From contig NZ_JBHYRS010000002.1 in NCBI RefSeq assembly GCF_047974105.1, positions 1 to 64,000 of the forward strand: a stretch of DNA of 64,000 nucleotides, read 5' to 3'. This DNA is from Mitsuokella sp047974105. GTDB taxonomy: Bacteria; Bacillota; Negativicutes; Selenomonadales; Selenomonadaceae. Position 1 is the stretch's first letter. Each line of letters opens with the position of its first letter. A program made the position numbers and the translations under genes. Shown here piece after piece: positions 42,063-52,475 of this stretch. Under the pieces are notes generated by a model. The model had not been told where the DNA came from, made no database searches, and saw nothing but the letters and a program-made list of their open reading frames with translations.

Positions 42063-42995
42063 ATGCTGAAAGGAAAAGATTTGTTATCCATCCACGAGCT
42101 TTCCGTGGATGAGGTACAGGAAATCCTGGCGCTCGCCAAGGAGCTCAAAGCAAAGCAGAAAGCCGGTGTCCCGCATAAAATTCTCGCGGGCAAGACGCTC
42201 GGCATGATTTTTGAGAAGTCCTCGACGCGAACGCGAGTATCCTTCGAGACGGGCATGTACCAGCTCGGCGGTCAGGCTCTTTTCCTTTCCAACCGCGACC
42301 TGCAGCTGGGACGAGGCGAGCCAATCCGCGATACGGCCCGCGTGCTCTCGCGCTACCTTGACGGCATCATGATCCGCACGTTCGGTCATGACAGAGTCGA
42401 GGAGCTCGCCAAATGGGCTGACATTCCGGTCATCAACGCTTTGACGGATCTTCTTCATCCGTGCCAGGTGCTCACCGACCTTTTGACGATTGAGGAGTAC
42501 AAGGGCAAGAACCTCAAAGGCCTGAAGATGGCTTATGTTGGCGATGGCAACAACATGACGAACTCCTTCCTCTATGGCTGTGCCAAGGTCGGCATGACGT
42601 TCGTCGCTGCTACGCCGGAAAATTACCGTCCGAACGCCGAGGTTTACAAGAATGCACTCGAGGATGCCAAGGAGACGGGCGCGGAGCTCAGTCTTGTGAC
42701 GGACCCGCACGAAGCCGTCAAGGATGCCGATATCGTCGTGACGGATACCTGGGCCAGCATGGGTCAGGAAGCCGAGCACGAAGAGCGCAAGAAGATCTTT
42801 GCACCGTATCAGGTCAACAAAGAGCTCCTGAAGGGCGCCGACAAACGCGTCATCGTCATGCACTGCCTGCCGGCTTACCGCGGCGAGGAGATCACGGAAG
42901 AGGTCCTCGAGGCCAACGCCAACGTCATCTTTGACGAAGCGGAGAACCGCCTGCACACGCAGAAGGCTATCATGGCTCTCTTGATGGCAGACTGA
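42063..42995 (+). CDS. argF: Ornithine carbamoyltransferase
   Basis: 310 residues. It forms citrulline from ornithine and carbamoyl phosphate. The carbamoyl-phosphate motif is EKSSTRTRVSFE; HPCQVLTDLLT and MHCLPAYRGEEIT are the remaining active-site segments, the latter containing the HCLP signature of the anabolic and catabolic OTC family. GGGAGG lies 7 bases before the ATG. No arginine deiminase genes are near, and the gene sits among biosynthetic genes, so an anabolic role is favoured. Confidence 0.96.
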   Translation: MLKGKDLLSIHELSVDEVQEILALAKELKAKQKAGVPHKILAGKTLGMIFEKSSTRTRVSFETGMYQLGGQALFLSNRDLQLGRGEPIRDTARVLSRYLDGIMIRTFGHDRVEELAKWADIPVINALTDLLHPCQVLTDLLTIEEYKGKNLKGLKMAYVGDGNNMTNSFLYGCAKVGMTFVAATPENYRPNAEVYKNALEDAKETGAELSLVTDPHEAVKDADIVVTDTWASMGQEAEHEERKKIFAPYQVNKELLKGADKRVIVMHCLPAYRGEEITEEVLEANANVIFDEAENRLHTQKAIMALLMAD

Positions 42996-43090
42996 GCAGC
43001 TTAAAGTATTAGTGAATCAATGAATTTGTGAATTACCTTCCTTAATATAGTAGATATGGGGAAGGAGATATAGGAAAAGAGGTTATTATC

Positions 43091-44298
43091 ATGGCTAAAG
43101 TCAACAAAGTCGTACTCGCATATTCCGGCGGTCTCGATACCTCCGTTATCATCCCTTGGCTCAAAGAGCATTATGATGGCTGCGAAGTCATTGCCTGCTG
43201 CGCCGATGTCGGTCAGGGCGATGAGCTCGATGTCGTCCATGACAAGGCACTGGCATCCGGTGCTTCGAAGGTCTACATCGCAGACCTCAAGGAAGAATTC
43301 CTGAAAGAGTACGTTTGGCCGACGCTCAAAGCTGGTGCTGTTTACGAAGATAAGTACCTGCTCGGCACGTCGTTTGCACGTCCGGTCATCGCTAAGAAGC
43401 TCGTCGAAATCGCTAAGAAAGAGGGCGCTGACGCCATTGCTCACGGTGCAACGGGCAAAGGCAACGATCAGGTCCGTTTCGAACTGACGGTCAAGGCACT
43501 GGCTCCGAACATGAAAATCATCGCTCCGTGGCGTGAGTGGGACCTCGACTCCCGTTCTGCAGAGCTCGAATATGCAAAGAAGCACAATATTCCTATCTCC
43601 ACGGGTGCTAAGACGTACTCGATGGACCGCAACATCTGGCATCTTTCGCATGAAGGTGCAGACCTCGAGGACCCGGCCAACGAGCCGCATGACAGCATGT
43701 TCCTGATTTCGAAGGCTCCGAAGGATGCTCCGGACAAACCGGAATACGTCACGGTTGACTTTGAGAAGGGCGAGCCGGTCGCTGTCAACGGCGAGAAACT
43801 TGGTGCTGTTGAACTCCTGACGAAGCTCAACGAAATCGGTGCACGCAACGGCGTTGGCATCACGGACCTCTGCGAGAACCGTCTGGTCGGCATGAAATCC
43901 CGCGGCGTCTATGAGAACCCGGGCGGAGCTATCCTTTACTATGCTCACCGTGAACTCGAGTATCTCTGCCTCGACCGCATGACGTACCACTTCAAGCAGC
44001 ACGTTGCCATCCGTTACGGCGAGCTCGTCTATGACGGCATGTGGTTCTGCCAGCTGCGCGAAGCTCTCGCTGCTTTCGTCGACAGCACGCAGCAGACGGT
44101 TACGGGTACGGTTAAGCTCAAACTCTACAAGGGCAGCATCATCTCCGCTGGCTCCAAGAGCCCGTATTCCCTCTACAGCAAGGAATATGTCACGTTCGAG
44201 CATGACGATGTTTACAACCAGGCCGATGCTACGGGCTTCATCAACCTCTTTGGCCTGCCGCTCAAGGTACGTGCCCTGATGCAGGAGAAGAATAAGTA

Positions 44299-44299
<1 letters not shown>
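43091..44299 (+). CDS. argG: Argininosuccinate synthase
   Basis: 402 residues. It joins citrulline and aspartate with ATP. The N-type ATP pyrophosphatase P-loop AYSGGLDTSVIIPWL opens the protein, and GATGKGNDQVRFEL is a second signature. AAGGAG lies upstream with GAAAAGAGG closer to the ATG. The 95-base gap to argF contains three close copies of TGAAT, which might hold a weak operator. The gene overlaps argH by one base, so the two are coupled. Confidence 0.96.
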
Positions 44300-45726
<1,427 letters not shown>

Positions 45727-45744
45727 AACCTCTTTTCTCCAACA

Positions 45745-45800
45745 AAAATCCCTGATTCCATTCAATTGAAAGATTGAAAGGCGGAATCAGGGATTTTGTT
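45745..45800. terminator. Perfect terminator between argH and the convergent esterase gene
   Basis: AAAATCCCTGATTCC (45745-45759) pairs exactly with GGAATCAGGGATTTT (45783-45797), with T-rich ends on both sides. Confidence 0.88.
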
Positions 45801-45826
45801 TGTTTCCAATTCGTTTGTCAATTTGT

Positions 45827-47056
45827 TCAGGGGAAAAGAATTTTTGTGATTTGTGGGGCAAGGAAGGCCGCGAGCTTGGCAGAGCCTGCTTTGGTAGGAT
45901 GCGTGCCGTCGCCGACGAAATCTTCGGCCTGCAGCAGGGGCTGCGGGATATTGAGGGGAATATAGGTGACAGGCAGGCCCTCGGCCGCGGCCTTTTGGCT
46001 GGCTTCTGCAATCCAGAGGCCAGCGAGCGGCGTAATCATGCTCGGTACGGGCTCCAGGCAGATAAGCGGAGCTTTGGGATTCATTTCGTGTACGGTATGA
46101 ATGAGGTCAAGATAAGCTTTGACGTATTCCTGATGATAGGGGCGGCGCTTTTTGTCGCTGAAGTCATTTGTACCCATGGCGATGATGACGGCATCGACGG
46201 GGAGCTTTTCACTTTGCCAGAGAGTATTTTCCTTGACTTTTCTGCCGCCAAAGAAGGTCCAGCGGTATCGTTCTGCGGTATGGAGCCCCTTGTCGGGCCA
46301 CGCGGCGCCCCAGTTGTGCACGACGCCCTCGCCGGATTTGGCGAGCACGCTGTAGTCGGCGTGGAGCAGGCGCGCGAGCTGCGGGGCAAAGGACATGGAG
46401 CCGTCTTCAATGTCGGCGTCATTTTTGCCGTGCTTTTTGCCGTCGTTGCGGAAACCGGCCGTGATGGAGTCGCCGATAAATTCAAGGCGCATTTTTTTCG
46501 TCGTGCTGAGACGGGGATTTGGCGATAAAGCCGGGAAAATTGACTTTGCCGCTGGTGCTGCTTTGGCAACAGCTGAGCCGCTTGAGTCGGTTAAATCGGT
46601 TAAGTCAGTCGAGTCAGTCGAGTCAGTCGAGTCGGTGACAAGGCCGTCAAAATGGCTGATGCCGTACAGGCCTTCGGTCGCGCGTTCAAGGCGCAGGGTA
46701 TGGCGTCCGTCGGGCAGATTTTTGGCGAGCAGAGTTGGCTGGCCCTGCGCGGCACGGATTTTTTTCGGCTGCTGACCGTCAATCGTGATAAGCCAGCGGT
46801 TTTTCTCGTCGTGCAGTTTGGCGCTGACTTCCGTGCCGGTGAAATCTGCTTCGATATAGACGGCTCCCTGCGCCGCGGCGCGGCTGCCGTCTTTTTCCGC
46901 CTGCCAGCGGCCTTCGTAATGAAGGGCAGGGGAGTCTGCCGGAATTTCTGCGGCAAGGGCAGCAGCAGGCAGCAGCAGGCCTGCCGTGCAGAAGAGCATG
47001 ATTTTCTTCAACAGGTTGTTTCGTTCCTTTTTCCGGGATTTTCCGAACTGTATCAT
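45827..47056 (-). CDS. Secreted SGNH/GDSL hydrolase (carbohydrate esterase 2-like)
   Basis: 409 residues. A signal peptide (hydrophobic core IMLFCTAGLLLPAAALA) precedes a beta-sandwich domain (about 40-135), a Thr/Asp/Ser linker (TDSTDSTDSTDLTDLTD, ~142-160) and a catalytic SGNH domain. The nucleophile is in EFIGDSITAG, with GTNDFS and the C-terminal DGTHPTKAG carrying the Asp and His. Jelly-roll plus SGNH is the layout of CE2 deacetylases, which remove acetyl groups from polysaccharides, so a periplasmic or extracellular deacetylase is likely. The linker is encoded by 9-bp tandem repeats. The opposite-strand OatA-like acetyltransferase next door might act on the same polymer, an inference only. 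Confidence 0.83.
   Translation of the reverse strand: MIQFGKSRKKERNNLLKKIMLFCTAGLLLPAAALAAEIPADSPALHYEGRWQAEKDGSRAAAQGAVYIEADFTGTEVSAKLHDEKNRWLITIDGQQPKKIRAAQGQPTLLAKNLPDGRHTLRLERATEGLYGISHFDGLVTDSTDSTDSTDLTDLTDSSGSAVAKAAPAAKSIFPALSPNPRLSTTKKMRLEFIGDSITAGFRNDGKKHGKNDADIEDGSMSFAPQLARLLHADYSVLAKSGEGVVHNWGAAWPDKGLHTAERYRWTFFGGRKVKENTLWQSEKLPVDAVIIAMGTNDFSDKKRRPYHQEYVKAYLDLIHTVHEMNPKAPLICLEPVPSMITPLAGLWIAEASQKAAAEGLPVTYIPLNIPQPLLQAEDFVGDGTHPTKAGSAKLAAFLAPQITKILFP
46584..46637. repeat. In-frame 9-bp tandem repeat (six units) in the esterase linker
   Basis: Units follow GAGTCAGTC with minor variants on the plus strand, encoding Thr-Asp-Ser or Thr-Asp-Leu repeats on the minus strand. Unit gain or loss changes linker length by three residues without a frameshift. 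Confidence 0.9.
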
Positions 47057-47169
47057 CGTGCGTTGTTGTTCCTTCCTATTATAATAGATGTTCGTTCGCG
47101 TTTTCTTGCTTGTTTTTCATTTTGCGGCTTGCTTTTTCTCTCATAGTATTCTATATTATAAATTATATG

Positions 47170-47210
47170 TGTGAAGGCGCACGAAAACAAGTGCGCAGAA
47201 AATTTTCACA
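47170..47210. promoter_or_regulatory. Nested dyad in the divergent region before the OatA-like gene
   Basis: TGTGAA (47170-47175) and TTCACA (47205-47210) enclose GCGCAC (47177-47182) and GTGCGC (47191-47196). This could be an operator serving both divergent genes, or a hairpin. There is no T run. Confidence 0.35.
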
Positions 47211-47272
47211 ATAAAGAAAAATAAATGACATAAGATGCTAATAGATATGATAGATAATAGGGGTTGATTTTA

Positions 47273-49126
47273 GTGGCTTTATTTGGGAGGCCAACAGCCG
47301 GCAGGAAGCATATTGAGGGACTCGATGTACTGCGCACGCTGGCAATTGTCGGTGTCACGCTGTTTCACATGTTTCCGGACGGACTGCCCGGCGGCTATCT
47401 CGGCGTCTCGCTTTTCTTCGTGCTCACGGGCTTTTTGCTTGCCTATACGAGCAAGAGAAGCTGGCTTGAACACCGTTTCCGCGTCAAAAATTATTACTGG
47501 AAGCGCATCAAGCGCATCTATCCGTCGCTTTTAATCGTGCTTTTGACGACGATTGGTATTTTCTCGTTTGTCCTGCCGAAGGCCGTGGCAGCCGTCCGGC
47601 CGGAGTTTTTCTCCATCGTCTTTGGTTACAACAACTGGTGGCAGATTGCGCAGAACGCCGATTATTTCACGCGCCTGACGAATGCCTCGCCGTTTACGCA
47701 TCTATGGTTCATGGGCATCGAGCTGCAGTATTACCTCATCTGGCCGGTGCTGTTTGCCCTTTACGCATTTCTTGATATTCTTGTCGGGCGCAGGGCAGGA
47801 CTGGCCGTCATGGCGGTGCTGGCTCTCGGCTCGGCCGCCGTTATGCCGCTGATGTATGAGCCAAATATGGACGTCACGCGTCTTTATTATGGTACGGATA
47901 CGCGTATTTACGCGCTGCTCTTCGGTGCCGTGCTCGGCCTTTGGTGGGTCGACAGGCCCGCGGGGCGTCTCTCTTCGTGGCAGACCGTGCTCTGTTATCT
48001 TGGCTGGCCTCTGCTGCTCGGCGTGACGATTGCCTCGTACTTCCTGCTGGACGGGCAGAATTCCTTCACGTATCAGGGCGGCATGCTGCTCATGACCGTT
48101 GTCTTCTGCCTGCTTTTGCTGCTGACGGCTGACAGCCGCCTGCTCATCGGCACGATGCTCGAGAGTCCCGCGCTTAAATGGCTCGGCTGGTTCGGCAAGC
48201 GGAGCTACGGCATTTATCTTTGGCAGTATCCGGTCATTTACCTCTTCGCGAAGATGGGCTGGATTCAGCTGCCGTATTACGCCGTACTCGAAATCGCCGC
48301 CATTCTGCTCCTGACCATCTGGTCGGACGCCCTTGCGAGTGTCATCACGACGCGCCGCCTGCCGGCCTTCAACGGCCATCATGTGGCCATGGCCTGCGCT
48401 TTTCTGCTGGCCTTTACGGTGCCGGGGCTGACATTTATGGGCTTTGGCAGCCATGCTGTCGTCGTCTCCGCTGAGCAGAAAGTCAGCGATACCGGAGAGC
48501 TGCAGGCAAGACTCGCGGCCAACAAGGCTGAAGAGCAGCAGGCAAATGATGCGGCCGCAGCTCAGACTGCTCCTGCAGCAGCCGATGGCAATGTCGATGA
48601 CGCCAATGTCGACCTTTCGGGCGTGGCCTGCATCGGCGACTCCGTCATGCTCGGTTCCTCGGGGGATCTGCGCAAGGTGCTGCCGGGCTGCTACATCGAC
48701 GCCGAGGTCTCGCGCTATGTCGGCGGCGGCCTGGACGCGGCGAAGGAACTCGATGCACAGGGACGTCTCGGCAAAAACGTCGTCATCGCGCTCGGCACGA
48801 ACGGCCCGATTGCCGGCTACGAGAAATACGAAGTCCAGACGCGTGCTCTCTTAGAGTATCTCGGCCCCGACCGCCATATCTTCTGGGTCAATGTCTACTG
48901 TCCGGAACTCTCGTGGCAGCAGACGAACAACGATTACCTCGCGAACATGGTTCAGGAACATCCGAATGTCACGATTGTCGACTGGTACAGCCTGATTGCC
49001 CAGCATCCGGACTGGCTGTCGGGAGACGGCATCCACCCGAATGACCAGGGCACGGAGGCCTATGCAAAGCTCGTGCACGATACGATGGTCCGGACGCTTG
49101 CTGCTGACCATGACGCAGAGTCGTGA
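47273..49126 (+). CDS. OatA-like acyltransferase: membrane acyltransferase 3 plus SGNH domain
   Basis: 617 residues from a GTG start at 47273, 9 bases after AGGGG; a TTG at 47264 abuts the site. The N-terminal ~390 residues are an acyltransferase-3 domain with about ten membrane helices, including the catalytic His in VTLFHMFPDG and RxxR-like RIKRIYPSLL. A linker rich in Ala and Gln follows (about 410-445). The C-terminal SGNH domain has ACIGDSVMLG, ALGTNGP and GDGIHPNDQG. This fusion is the layout of peptidoglycan O-acetyltransferases and related cell-surface acylases. Acetyl groups would be moved across the membrane and placed on a periplasmic polymer. Confidence 0.88.
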   Translation: MALFGRPTAGRKHIEGLDVLRTLAIVGVTLFHMFPDGLPGGYLGVSLFFVLTGFLLAYTSKRSWLEHRFRVKNYYWKRIKRIYPSLLIVLLTTIGIFSFVLPKAVAAVRPEFFSIVFGYNNWWQIAQNADYFTRLTNASPFTHLWFMGIELQYYLIWPVLFALYAFLDILVGRRAGLAVMAVLALGSAAVMPLMYEPNMDVTRLYYGTDTRIYALLFGAVLGLWWVDRPAGRLSSWQTVLCYLGWPLLLGVTIASYFLLDGQNSFTYQGGMLLMTVVFCLLLLLTADSRLLIGTMLESPALKWLGWFGKRSYGIYLWQYPVIYLFAKMGWIQLPYYAVLEIAAILLLTIWSDALASVITTRRLPAFNGHHVAMACAFLLAFTVPGLTFMGFGSHAVVVSAEQKVSDTGELQARLAANKAEEQQANDAAAAQTAPAAADGNVDDANVDLSGVACIGDSVMLGSSGDLRKVLPGCYIDAEVSRYVGGGLDAAKELDAQGRLGKNVVIALGTNGPIAGYEKYEVQTRALLEYLGPDRHIFWVNVYCPELSWQQTNNDYLANMVQEHPNVTIVDWYSLIAQHPDWLSGDGIHPNDQGTEAYAKLVHDTMVRTLAADHDAES

Positions 49127-49166
49127 AACCGTGAAGACTGAAACATAAAATTGAAAAATAAAGGGG

Positions 49167-49201
49167 AAGGAAAGCTCATTATTTCAGGGGCTTTCCTTTA
49201 C
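49167..49201 (+). terminator. Intrinsic terminator after the OatA-like gene
   Basis: AAGGAAAGC and GCTTTCCTT form a perfect 9-bp stem followed by TACTTTTC. Confidence 0.65.
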
Positions 49202-49254
49202 TTTTCAGAATCGCCGCTTATACTTTAAGCTAGATTTTAAAAGGAGTGATACTT

Positions 49255-49869
49255 ATGCTGATGCTGATTCTTGTCCTTGGCGTCAACCTCGTCATCAGTT
49301 TTCTCAATGCGCGCAATGTCGGCCGCGTTTGGGCCGAATCAAAGGCTGTCGGCGGCTGGATTCGCCTGCTCGCCTGGTGCGGTGCCATCCAGTCGGCTGC
49401 GGGCTTTACGTTTGTCTACGCCGTAGTCGTCGGCTACATCGCCGTGAGCACGGGCTATCTGCCGCCCGCGATGCTCGGTGTCATGATGAACCTCATCTAC
49501 CTCATGATCATCGTGCCGCTCATTGGCTCGGGCATTTTCATCACGATTCAGTCGTGGATTGCCTTTGCCCGCGACAAGTCGCTGTCGAATCTCGGTGTCG
49601 CAGGCTGGAACACCTTTGCTCAGGCTTACAACACGTACAACGCCATCCAGAGCTTTGGCCCGGCACTCGACAGTGTCCAGCAGGGGCTCGGCGGCCTGTT
49701 CTCGGGTGATGAGGACAGCGACAACTCGACGGCCCGCGTCATCCTGCTCGTCGCCATCGTGCTTCTCGCCGGTGTCCTGACGACTTCGGTCATCGTGCGC
49801 CGCTATGAGGCGAGCCTGCCGGTTTCGGAGGAAATCCGCCGCGGCACGCGCGACCTTGAGTACCGTTAA
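49255..49869 (+). CDS. Uncharacterised membrane protein (204 residues)
   Basis: Four to five membrane helices are visible: residues 2-16, about 40-65, about 75-100, and a last one near 165-185 (VILLVAIVLLAGVLTTSVI). Between them is a soluble loop with NTFAQAYNTYNAIQSFGPAL and an acidic stretch (SGDEDSDN). AAGGAG lies 8 bases before the ATG at 49255; a GTG at 49246 overlaps that site. Nothing in it matches a family I know. It is a single-gene unit with a terminator, between the acyltransferase and a second small membrane protein. Confidence 0.75.
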   Translation: MLMLILVLGVNLVISFLNARNVGRVWAESKAVGGWIRLLAWCGAIQSAAGFTFVYAVVVGYIAVSTGYLPPAMLGVMMNLIYLMIIVPLIGSGIFITIQSWIAFARDKSLSNLGVAGWNTFAQAYNTYNAIQSFGPALDSVQQGLGGLFSGDEDSDNSTARVILLVAIVLLAGVLTTSVIVRRYEASLPVSEEIRRGTRDLEYR

Positions 49870-49925
49870 GCCATAAAATTTCATGTAACGGATTTTTCAT
49901 CGAGGTTCCAAAACACTTGAATCCG

Positions 49926-49978
49926 ACTCCAATCTCGAGTAGTATAGAAACAAGAATACACTAGAGATTGGGGTTTTT
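49926..49978 (+). terminator. Intrinsic terminator after the membrane protein gene
   Basis: ACTCCAATCTC pairs with GAGATTGGGGT (one wobble) around a 27-base loop, followed by TTTT. Confidence 0.65.
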
Positions 49979-49981
49979 CAT

Positions 49982-50230
49982 TTGTCTAAGAATCATATGA
50001 ATAAAAATCTGCCGAAGCGCACAAATCAGCCGCAGGCCGGGGGGCCGAACAGCTGGCTCAAGCAGGCCATCAAGCCGATGGACATCATGATTGGCATTGC
50101 AGCCGTCTACATCTTTTATGCGACGGACTTTGACAACATGTCGACGTTTGACTTGATTTTCATCGTGACATTTGCCATCTGGTTCGTCCTGACGCTGGCG
50201 CGCTGTGTCATTTATTATCGGAAGTCCTGA
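49982..50230 (+). CDS. Small membrane protein (82 residues)
   Basis: A basic, Asn-rich N-terminus of about 30 residues is followed by two membrane helices (IMIGIAAVYIFYATDF and LIFIVTFAIWFVLTLA), ending CVIYYRKS. The start is taken as the TTG at 49982, since GGGG lies nine bases earlier, but an ATG at 49997 is also possible. It resembles small uncharacterised Selenomonadaceae membrane proteins. Its gene lies directly after a terminator and 34 bases before the HAD phosphatase gene, with which it may be cotranscribed. Confidence 0.6.
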   Translation: MSKNHMNKNLPKRTNQPQAGGPNSWLKQAIKPMDIMIGIAAVYIFYATDFDNMSTFDLIFIVTFAIWFVLTLARCVIYYRKS

Positions 50231-50263
50231 TATTTTTATCGTTCTTTTGGGGATTTAGGGGGA

Positions 50264-51100
50264 ATGTCTGTGGAACAGCAGAACGAGCAGAACAAACAGA
50301 ACAAACATAAAAAAGCCGTGTTCTTCGATATCGACGGCACGCTCATCAACATCATGACGGGGCAGACGCATATCGCGGAGCCCGTCAAAAAGGCCATCCG
50401 CGCCCTGCGCGCAGCGGGAAACTGCACGTTCATCGCGAGCGGCCGGCCCTATGTATATCTTGACCCGGAGCTCACACAGGAAGGGCTGTTCGACGGCTAT
50501 GTGCTCATGAACGGCGCAGTCGTGCTGCTCGGCGACAAAGTCGTCTACAAGCAGCCGCTGCCGAAAAAGACGGTCGAGGAGATCACCGCACTTTCCGAGG
50601 AGCACGATGTCGAATACATTCTCGAGGGCACGCAGAATGTCTATCTGAAGCCCGAGTACAAGCTCACGGAAAACTTTTACCGCAGCATCGATGTCGACGT
50701 GACAAAATTCGTGCGCCATTACGACCTCAAGAAAATCGATGTGGCCAAGATGGAGTTTGCGTCGGAGGATGCGGGCGGCCACGGCCTCTTTGACAAACTT
50801 CTCGCATGGCCGGGGCTTACGGGCCTCATGGACCCGTACCATAAGAAGAATATGGAGCTCTATGCAGCGGATGTAACGAAAGGCTCGGGCATTCTGCATG
50901 CCCTGTCGTATCTCGGCATCCCCGTCAAAGACAGCTTTGCCTTTGGCGACGGGCTCAACGATATCGAGATGATGGAGACGGTCGGCACGAGCCTTGTCAT
51001 GGGCAACGCGCGGCCGCAGCTCAAGGAAATCGCCGACCACGTCGTGCCGTCCGTCGACGACAACGGTGTGGCTGCCGGCATCCAGCAGTATCTGCTCTGA
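50264..51100 (+). CDS. HAD-superfamily phosphatase, Cof-type (IIB)
   Basis: 278 residues. The nucleophile motif is FFDIDGTLIN (residues ~20-29), motif II is FIASGRPYV, and motifs III/IV are KKNMELYA and FAFGDGLNDIEMM. The alpha/beta cap between motifs II and III is the IIB type. Such enzymes dephosphorylate sugar phosphates, nucleotides or FMN-like substrates; the substrate cannot be inferred. The N-terminus has a Gln/Asn/Lys-rich tract (EQQNEQNKQNKHKK), encoded by repetitive bases, which is unusual for the family. Confidence 0.88.
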   Translation: MSVEQQNEQNKQNKHKKAVFFDIDGTLINIMTGQTHIAEPVKKAIRALRAAGNCTFIASGRPYVYLDPELTQEGLFDGYVLMNGAVVLLGDKVVYKQPLPKKTVEEITALSEEHDVEYILEGTQNVYLKPEYKLTENFYRSIDVDVTKFVRHYDLKKIDVAKMEFASEDAGGHGLFDKLLAWPGLTGLMDPYHKKNMELYAADVTKGSGILHALSYLGIPVKDSFAFGDGLNDIEMMETVGTSLVMGNARPQLKEIADHVVPSVDDNGVAAGIQQYLL

Positions 51101-51173
51101 TGCTCCTGCAAAAGCCTGAGCAGCATTTTAGTACATAAAGAAATTTGGTTTATTTGGTTTAGGGGGAACGATT

Positions 51174-52193
51174 TTGAGAAAGAAAATTGGCATGATTCTT
51201 GGCATCGTCATGCTGGCTGTGGCGGTCCTCGCCGGCTGCGGCAGCCAGACGTCATCCTCGTCCTCGTCTTCTTCATCGGCGGCCAGTGCGAAGTCTTCGT
51301 CAACGGCACAGGCGGGCAAGGATGTCACGATCAAGATGCTCAACGTCGGACAGGGGGATTCGATTCTCATTCAGACAGCCGAGCAGACGGTGCTCATCGA
51401 TACGAGTGATGTCGATGAACGCGACAAATTCAAGCGCGAGCTCGACAAGGCCGGCGTCAAGAAAATCGACAAGGTCATCCTGACGCATCCTCATGCCGAC
51501 CACATCGGCGGCATGGACGTGCTTTTAAAGGATTATCAGGTCGGCGAGGTCTACGACAACGGCCAGCCGTCCACGTCCAAGGTTTATCTCGGCTACATGA
51601 AACAGCTCAAAGCCAAGGGTATCAAGCGTCAGGCACTCAAGGCCGGCGATGTGCTCGATTTTGGCGGCGGCGTTTCGTTCAAGGTGTTCTATCCGACGCA
51701 GGAGCTCATCGACAAGGGCAGTCAGAAGGGCTACAAGCATGACCCGAACAACGAATCCGTTGTCGGCAAGCTCATCTACGGCGACTTCTCGATGCTGTTC
51801 ACGGGCGATGCCGAGCAGCCGGTCGAGGAACAGCTCTTAAAGACGAATGCAGCGGACCTCAAGAGCACGATTTTGAAGTCCCCGCACCACGGCAGCAGCA
51901 CGGGCTCTTCCGTGCCGTACCTCAAGGCCGTCTGGCCTGACGCTGTCCTGATTTCCTGCGGCGTGAACAACGATTACGGCCATCCGCACACGGACGTGCT
52001 CGCGCGCTATCTCGGCAAGAGCACCTACACAGACCGCCGCGACGGCTCGCAGAAGAAGACAAAGCTCGTCAAGAACGACAAGGGACAGACCTATAAGGGC
52101 AAAGTCTACGAGACCGACAAGAACGGCACGATTACTGTGACGACGAATGGCAAGGATTACAGCATCAAGGCAGAGGAAGGTGACGCACAATGA
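51174..52193 (+). CDS. Lipoprotein with ComEC-like metallo-beta-lactamase domain
   Basis: 339 residues from a TTG start preceded by AGGGGGA. A lipoprotein signal (VAVLAGC, lipobox Cys near residue 22) is followed by a long Ser-rich tether. The MBL-fold domain has LNVGQGDSILIQ, the metal motif THPHADHIGG, LFTGDAE and SPHHGS, all as in the C-terminal domain of ComEC/Rec2. In ComEC this domain is a putative nuclease for incoming DNA; the free-standing lipoprotein would act at the membrane surface. It overlaps the following DUF3006 gene by four bases, a pairing common for this subfamily. Confidence 0.87.
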   Translation: MRKKIGMILGIVMLAVAVLAGCGSQTSSSSSSSSSAASAKSSSTAQAGKDVTIKMLNVGQGDSILIQTAEQTVLIDTSDVDERDKFKRELDKAGVKKIDKVILTHPHADHIGGMDVLLKDYQVGEVYDNGQPSTSKVYLGYMKQLKAKGIKRQALKAGDVLDFGGGVSFKVFYPTQELIDKGSQKGYKHDPNNESVVGKLIYGDFSMLFTGDAEQPVEEQLLKTNAADLKSTILKSPHHGSSTGSSVPYLKAVWPDAVLISCGVNNDYGHPHTDVLARYLGKSTYTDRRDGSQKKTKLVKNDKGQTYKGKVYETDKNGTITVTTNGKDYSIKAEEGDAQ

Positions 52194-52402
52194 CGATTTC
52201 CGCCTATGTTGACCGCTTTGAAGGCGACCTCGCCGTACTTTATCTCGGCGAAGACGACAATATGAAGAAAGTCAATTTCCCCAAGAGTTATCTGCCGGAG
52301 GGCGTCGGCGAGGGCGACTACCTGCGCCTCGACATCACTTATGACAAAGAAACCACGGAAAAAGCCGAGCAGGAAGCACTTGACCTGCTCAAAGACGATT
52401 GA
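52190..52402 (+). CDS. DUF3006-family small protein
   Basis: 70 residues. The pattern AYVDRFEGDLAVLYLGEDD, then FPKSYLPEGVGEGDYLRLDI, is that of DUF3006, a small beta-barrel family of unknown role. It is translationally coupled (ATGA overlap) to the MBL lipoprotein, which suggests a functional link. There is no signal sequence, so it appears cytoplasmic while its partner is exported, a mismatch also seen in other genomes. Confidence 0.82.
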   Translation: MTISAYVDRFEGDLAVLYLGEDDNMKKVNFPKSYLPEGVGEGDYLRLDITYDKETTEKAEQEALDLLKDD

Positions 52403-52475
52403 CAATTACTGACGATTATTGATGATTGACGAAATTCCCGATATCCCGTTTCTAACGTTTAAGGAGGAACTCTTT

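Noticed and set aside
43000..43090. ARG box before argG
   Set aside because: Several TGAAT half-sites occur, but none has a proper ATTCA partner at the right spacing, so no operator is called.
47170..47210. CRP/FNR-type operator (TGTGA...TCACA)
   Set aside because: The half-sites are separated by about 30 bases rather than 4-6, so it does not fit that protein family; it is kept only as an unassigned dyad.
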